Assembly: GCA_022749755.1 (NCBI GenBank)
Contig: CM040440.1
Coordinates: 6,373,269 to 6,437,268, forward strand
Reading direction: 5' to 3'
Length of the DNA: 64,000 nucleotides
From: Azadirachta indica
Lineage: Eukaryota > Streptophyta > Magnoliopsida > Sapindales > Meliaceae
The notes under the pieces were generated by a model, which was given only the letters and a program-made list of their open reading frames with translations, ran no database searches and was not told where the DNA came from. Every line of letters starts with the position of its first letter. Positions within the stretch are counted from its first letter, which is position 1. Of this stretch, positions 61,910 to 64,000 are shown one piece after another. The position numbers and the translations under genes were made by a program.

Positions 61910-64000
61910 ATGTGCGTGGAACGAAACATAACTTATAATGAATTTATGCATATGTTGTATAAGACATTGGATATTACTCCTTCCGAATATATTATTAAGA
62001 AAAGGACAATATATTCGTTATGTACAGAATCAGAAGGGAGGCGGTTGGCCGCAAATATTACCAACGAATTTGACTTTCGAGCGTTTATGATTGCTAATAG
62101 CCCGTACATGATGAGTAAAAGAGGTTATTGTCCATTATACATCACGCTGGATCGTGCAAGTAGTGGAGAACAAATAAGGCCACAAGTTTCTAATCATGGT
62201 ACAACAGGTGGAGTCCCTACAATACCAACCCAATTTAGGTCTTCCAGTGGAAGTAATCAAGTAAATGATACACTTCCTGCAACATCACCAAATTTCCACT
62301 ACAATACAGAATATCAATACAAAGGTCAAGGCCTAGCAGATAATTACTCACAACCAAGTGAAAGCCATGAAAGACCTGCATAACATTGTAATTTATTTGC
62401 TGATGATGTGACCCCCATATATGGAGGTAATTCTCCTCCTCGATACAATGAAGATAATGATAATGATTATCATGGTTATCAACTGGATATTGGTGGCAAT
62501 CATACTACCAATCAGTGTAAAGAAAGAAGAATGTCATAGTCGAAAATATCGAAGGAATGAAAGGTTGTGATTTCAGGCCTGATCAGATTAATAGCTCAGC
62601 AACAGCTTCATCTACTTCAAATCAATTTATTCGGTGGTTGCCTCCTGTTATGCCATGTATCACGATGCTAACAACTTCAGTATCCTCAAGTACCGGATTA
62701 GGTAATGTTTGTGTGGAACAGATTTTTAATACAAAGTAAGAACTTCGAGACAAATTAGATTTAATGGCATTAAAGAACCATTTTCAATTCAAGGTTTACA
62801 AATCATCAACGGATCAGTTTAAGACCAAGTGTATTATTGAGGGATGTGAATGGCGAGTTGGAGCTACAAAGAAGAACAATGATACGTATTGGAGAGTGTC
62901 TTGCATGAATTCAATCCATATATGTCAAAACGAAGAATTGCAGGATGGCCATCGGCAAGCATCGACTCGATTAATAGGAGAACTAATCAAGAATAAGTTT
63001 ACATATGCTAGTAGAATTTACACTCCTAAGAATATTCGTGACGATGTTCACAATGATTATGGGTTTCGCTTAAGGTATATGACGATGTTCACAATGATTA
63101 TGGCGAAGCAAGGAACATGCATTAAAACTCGTGTGTGGCGATCCATCTGAGTCATTCAAGAGACTTCCGTTGTATTGTCATGTGTTGGGGGAGAAAAATT
63201 CTGGGACAGCAACAGCGATTCAGAAAGATGTTGATGACCATTTCCTATATTTCTTTATGGCACTAGGGCCATGCATTCGAGGATTTCGCAGCACAATACG
63301 TTCTGTTCTCGTCATTGATGGTACGTTCTTGAAGGGAATGTACAGAGGGACATTGTTCATGGCCGTTGCATTGGATGGAAATGACAAAATTTATCCTGTT
63401 GGTTTTGGTGTTGCCGATTCAGAGAACGATGCGTCATGAGAGTGGTTTTTACTCAAGTTTAAAGAAGCGATTGAGCCAGTAGAGAATTTGATATTCATAT
63501 TAGATCGGCACAATAGTACTGAGAAAGCTGTAGCCACGGTATTCCCAGAGGCAGTCCATGGTTTTTATTTTTATCACATATCTGGAAATGTGAATGCAAA
63601 GTACAAGATGCGATCGCAACAAATGGAGACATTCTTGGCAGTATACTTTCATGCTGCAAAGGCTTATCGAATAACTGAGTGTAACGAATATTTGCAAAAT
63701 ATGAGGAGGATGCATCCGACAGCAACTAACTACTTGGAAAACGAGGTTGGATTTAATAGATGGGCAAGAGCATATTTTCCATCTCGACGGCATGACTTAA
63801 TGACAACCAATATTGCTGAGAGTATGAGTGCATTGTTGAAAAGTGCTCAGAGGCTACCCATTACTGCGTTAGCTGAGCATATTAGGTCACATGTGCAAAG
63901 ATAGTTTTACGAGCGTAGGGAATAGGCTTTAATGAGAAATGCCTATCTGACTGAGGCCACTCAAAAGGTGATTGATTTAGACTTAGAGAAGTCCCGTTCC
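61910..64000 (+). pseudogene. MuDR/MULE transposase, disabled and cut by window end
   Basis: Recognisable parts in order: N-terminal MuDR region (VERNITYNEFMHMLYKTLDI, 61910-62383); the MuDR zinc-binding/DNA-binding segment (FQFKVYKSSTDQFKTKCI, CEWRVGATKK, about 62764-63060); and the MULE transposase core (SVLVIDGTFLKGMYRGTLF, YPVGFGVADSENDAS, LIFILDRHNSTEKAV, FNRWARAYFPSRRHDLMTTN, to 64000). Lesions: stop at 62381, frame change before 62764, a 41-bp internal duplication at 63040-63121 that shifts the frame, TGA at 63437 where the family has Trp (DAS-EW), and stops at about 63902 and 63926. No single frame could make an active enzyme, so the element is non-autonomous. Confidence 0.85.
63040..63103. 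repeat. 41-bp tandem duplication inside the MULE transposase
   Basis: GACGATGTTCACAATGATTA begins at 63040 and again at 63081. The 41-base offset is not a multiple of three, so the second copy throws the reading frame; it accounts for the frame change between the zinc-binding segment and the transposase core. Confidence 0.85.

Larger units (their letters stand above)
61003..64000 (+). mobile_element. MuDR-type Mutator-like element (MULE), left part
   Basis: The left boundary is set near 61003, where GGGAAACTATAAAAAATGCC begins. This resembles MULE terminal sequence of the type GGG-AAATT-AAAAATGCCC. The terminus is followed by a pyrimidine-rich stretch (61140-61180), an array of palindromic repeats (61501-61640) and then a transposase-derived coding region. 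The right terminus and the target duplication are beyond the window, so the boundary is provisional. Confidence 0.65.

Noticed and set aside
1..64000. CRISPR arrays, bacterial operons, phage or virus-derived genes
   Set aside because: No spaced identical repeats of CRISPR type, no polycistronic gene strings and no viral protein signatures were seen; gene structure is plant nuclear throughout.

Overview
This window is nuclear DNA from a dicot flowering plant. The genes are intron-rich (about 77 introns located here), the spacers are AT-rich, and the gene content is plant-specific: plastid sirohydrochlorin ferrochelatase, a chloroplast J-domain/ferredoxin protein, an NRT2-type nitrate carrier, a PLS-type PPR gene, cysteine-rich receptor kinases and a Mutator-like transposon. 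A woody rosid is plausible, but the sequence alone does not fix the species. From memory, Arabidopsis carries a GT14 Core-2/I-branching gene, NRT2.7 and the mitochondrial PNPase gene close together on chromosome 5. All three are here in the same order, with other genes between them.

Layout, left to right. 189-4351 (-): 5' part of a GT14 glycosyltransferase gene that runs off the left edge. 6149-8031 (+): plastid sirohydrochlorin ferrochelatase SirB, with a possible His/Cys-rich alternative tail reaching 8463. 10200-11767 (-) and 12041-15546 (+): a head-to-head pair, DnaJ C76-like and an uncharacterised plant membrane protein, sharing a 273-bp promoter. 16336-18041 (-): nitrate transporter, NRT2.7-like. 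20976-23311 (+): PPR gene broken by two nonsense codons and one frameshift. 26170-34232 (+): 27-exon meiotic helicase MER3/RCK, modelled end to end in frame. 36625-36822 (+): cytochrome c oxidase subunit 5C with a leader intron. 38636-42130 and 44831-47691 (-): two diverged cysteine-rich receptor-like kinases in tandem. 49216-59897 (-): 16-exon mitochondrial PNPase. 61003-64000 (+): left part of a decayed MuDR-type MULE that continues past the right edge.

These are independent housekeeping, metabolic, meiotic and signalling genes, not an operon-like system. The functional links visible are the shared promoter of the head-to-head pair and the kinase tandem. Exon joins were made by reading frame and splice consensus. 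Every full model keeps frame to its stop codon, but no transcript evidence was available.

Main points for a second look: five GC-AG introns, each with a GT four bases further in whose use would break the frame; the possible His7/CxxCxxC tail of SirB; the head-to-head promoter centred on a perfect ACGT palindrome; a duplicated TIF-HIR-K-FP motif in the MER3 tail; an E2F-type site above the MER3 TATA box; and an array of palindromes inside the MULE left end.
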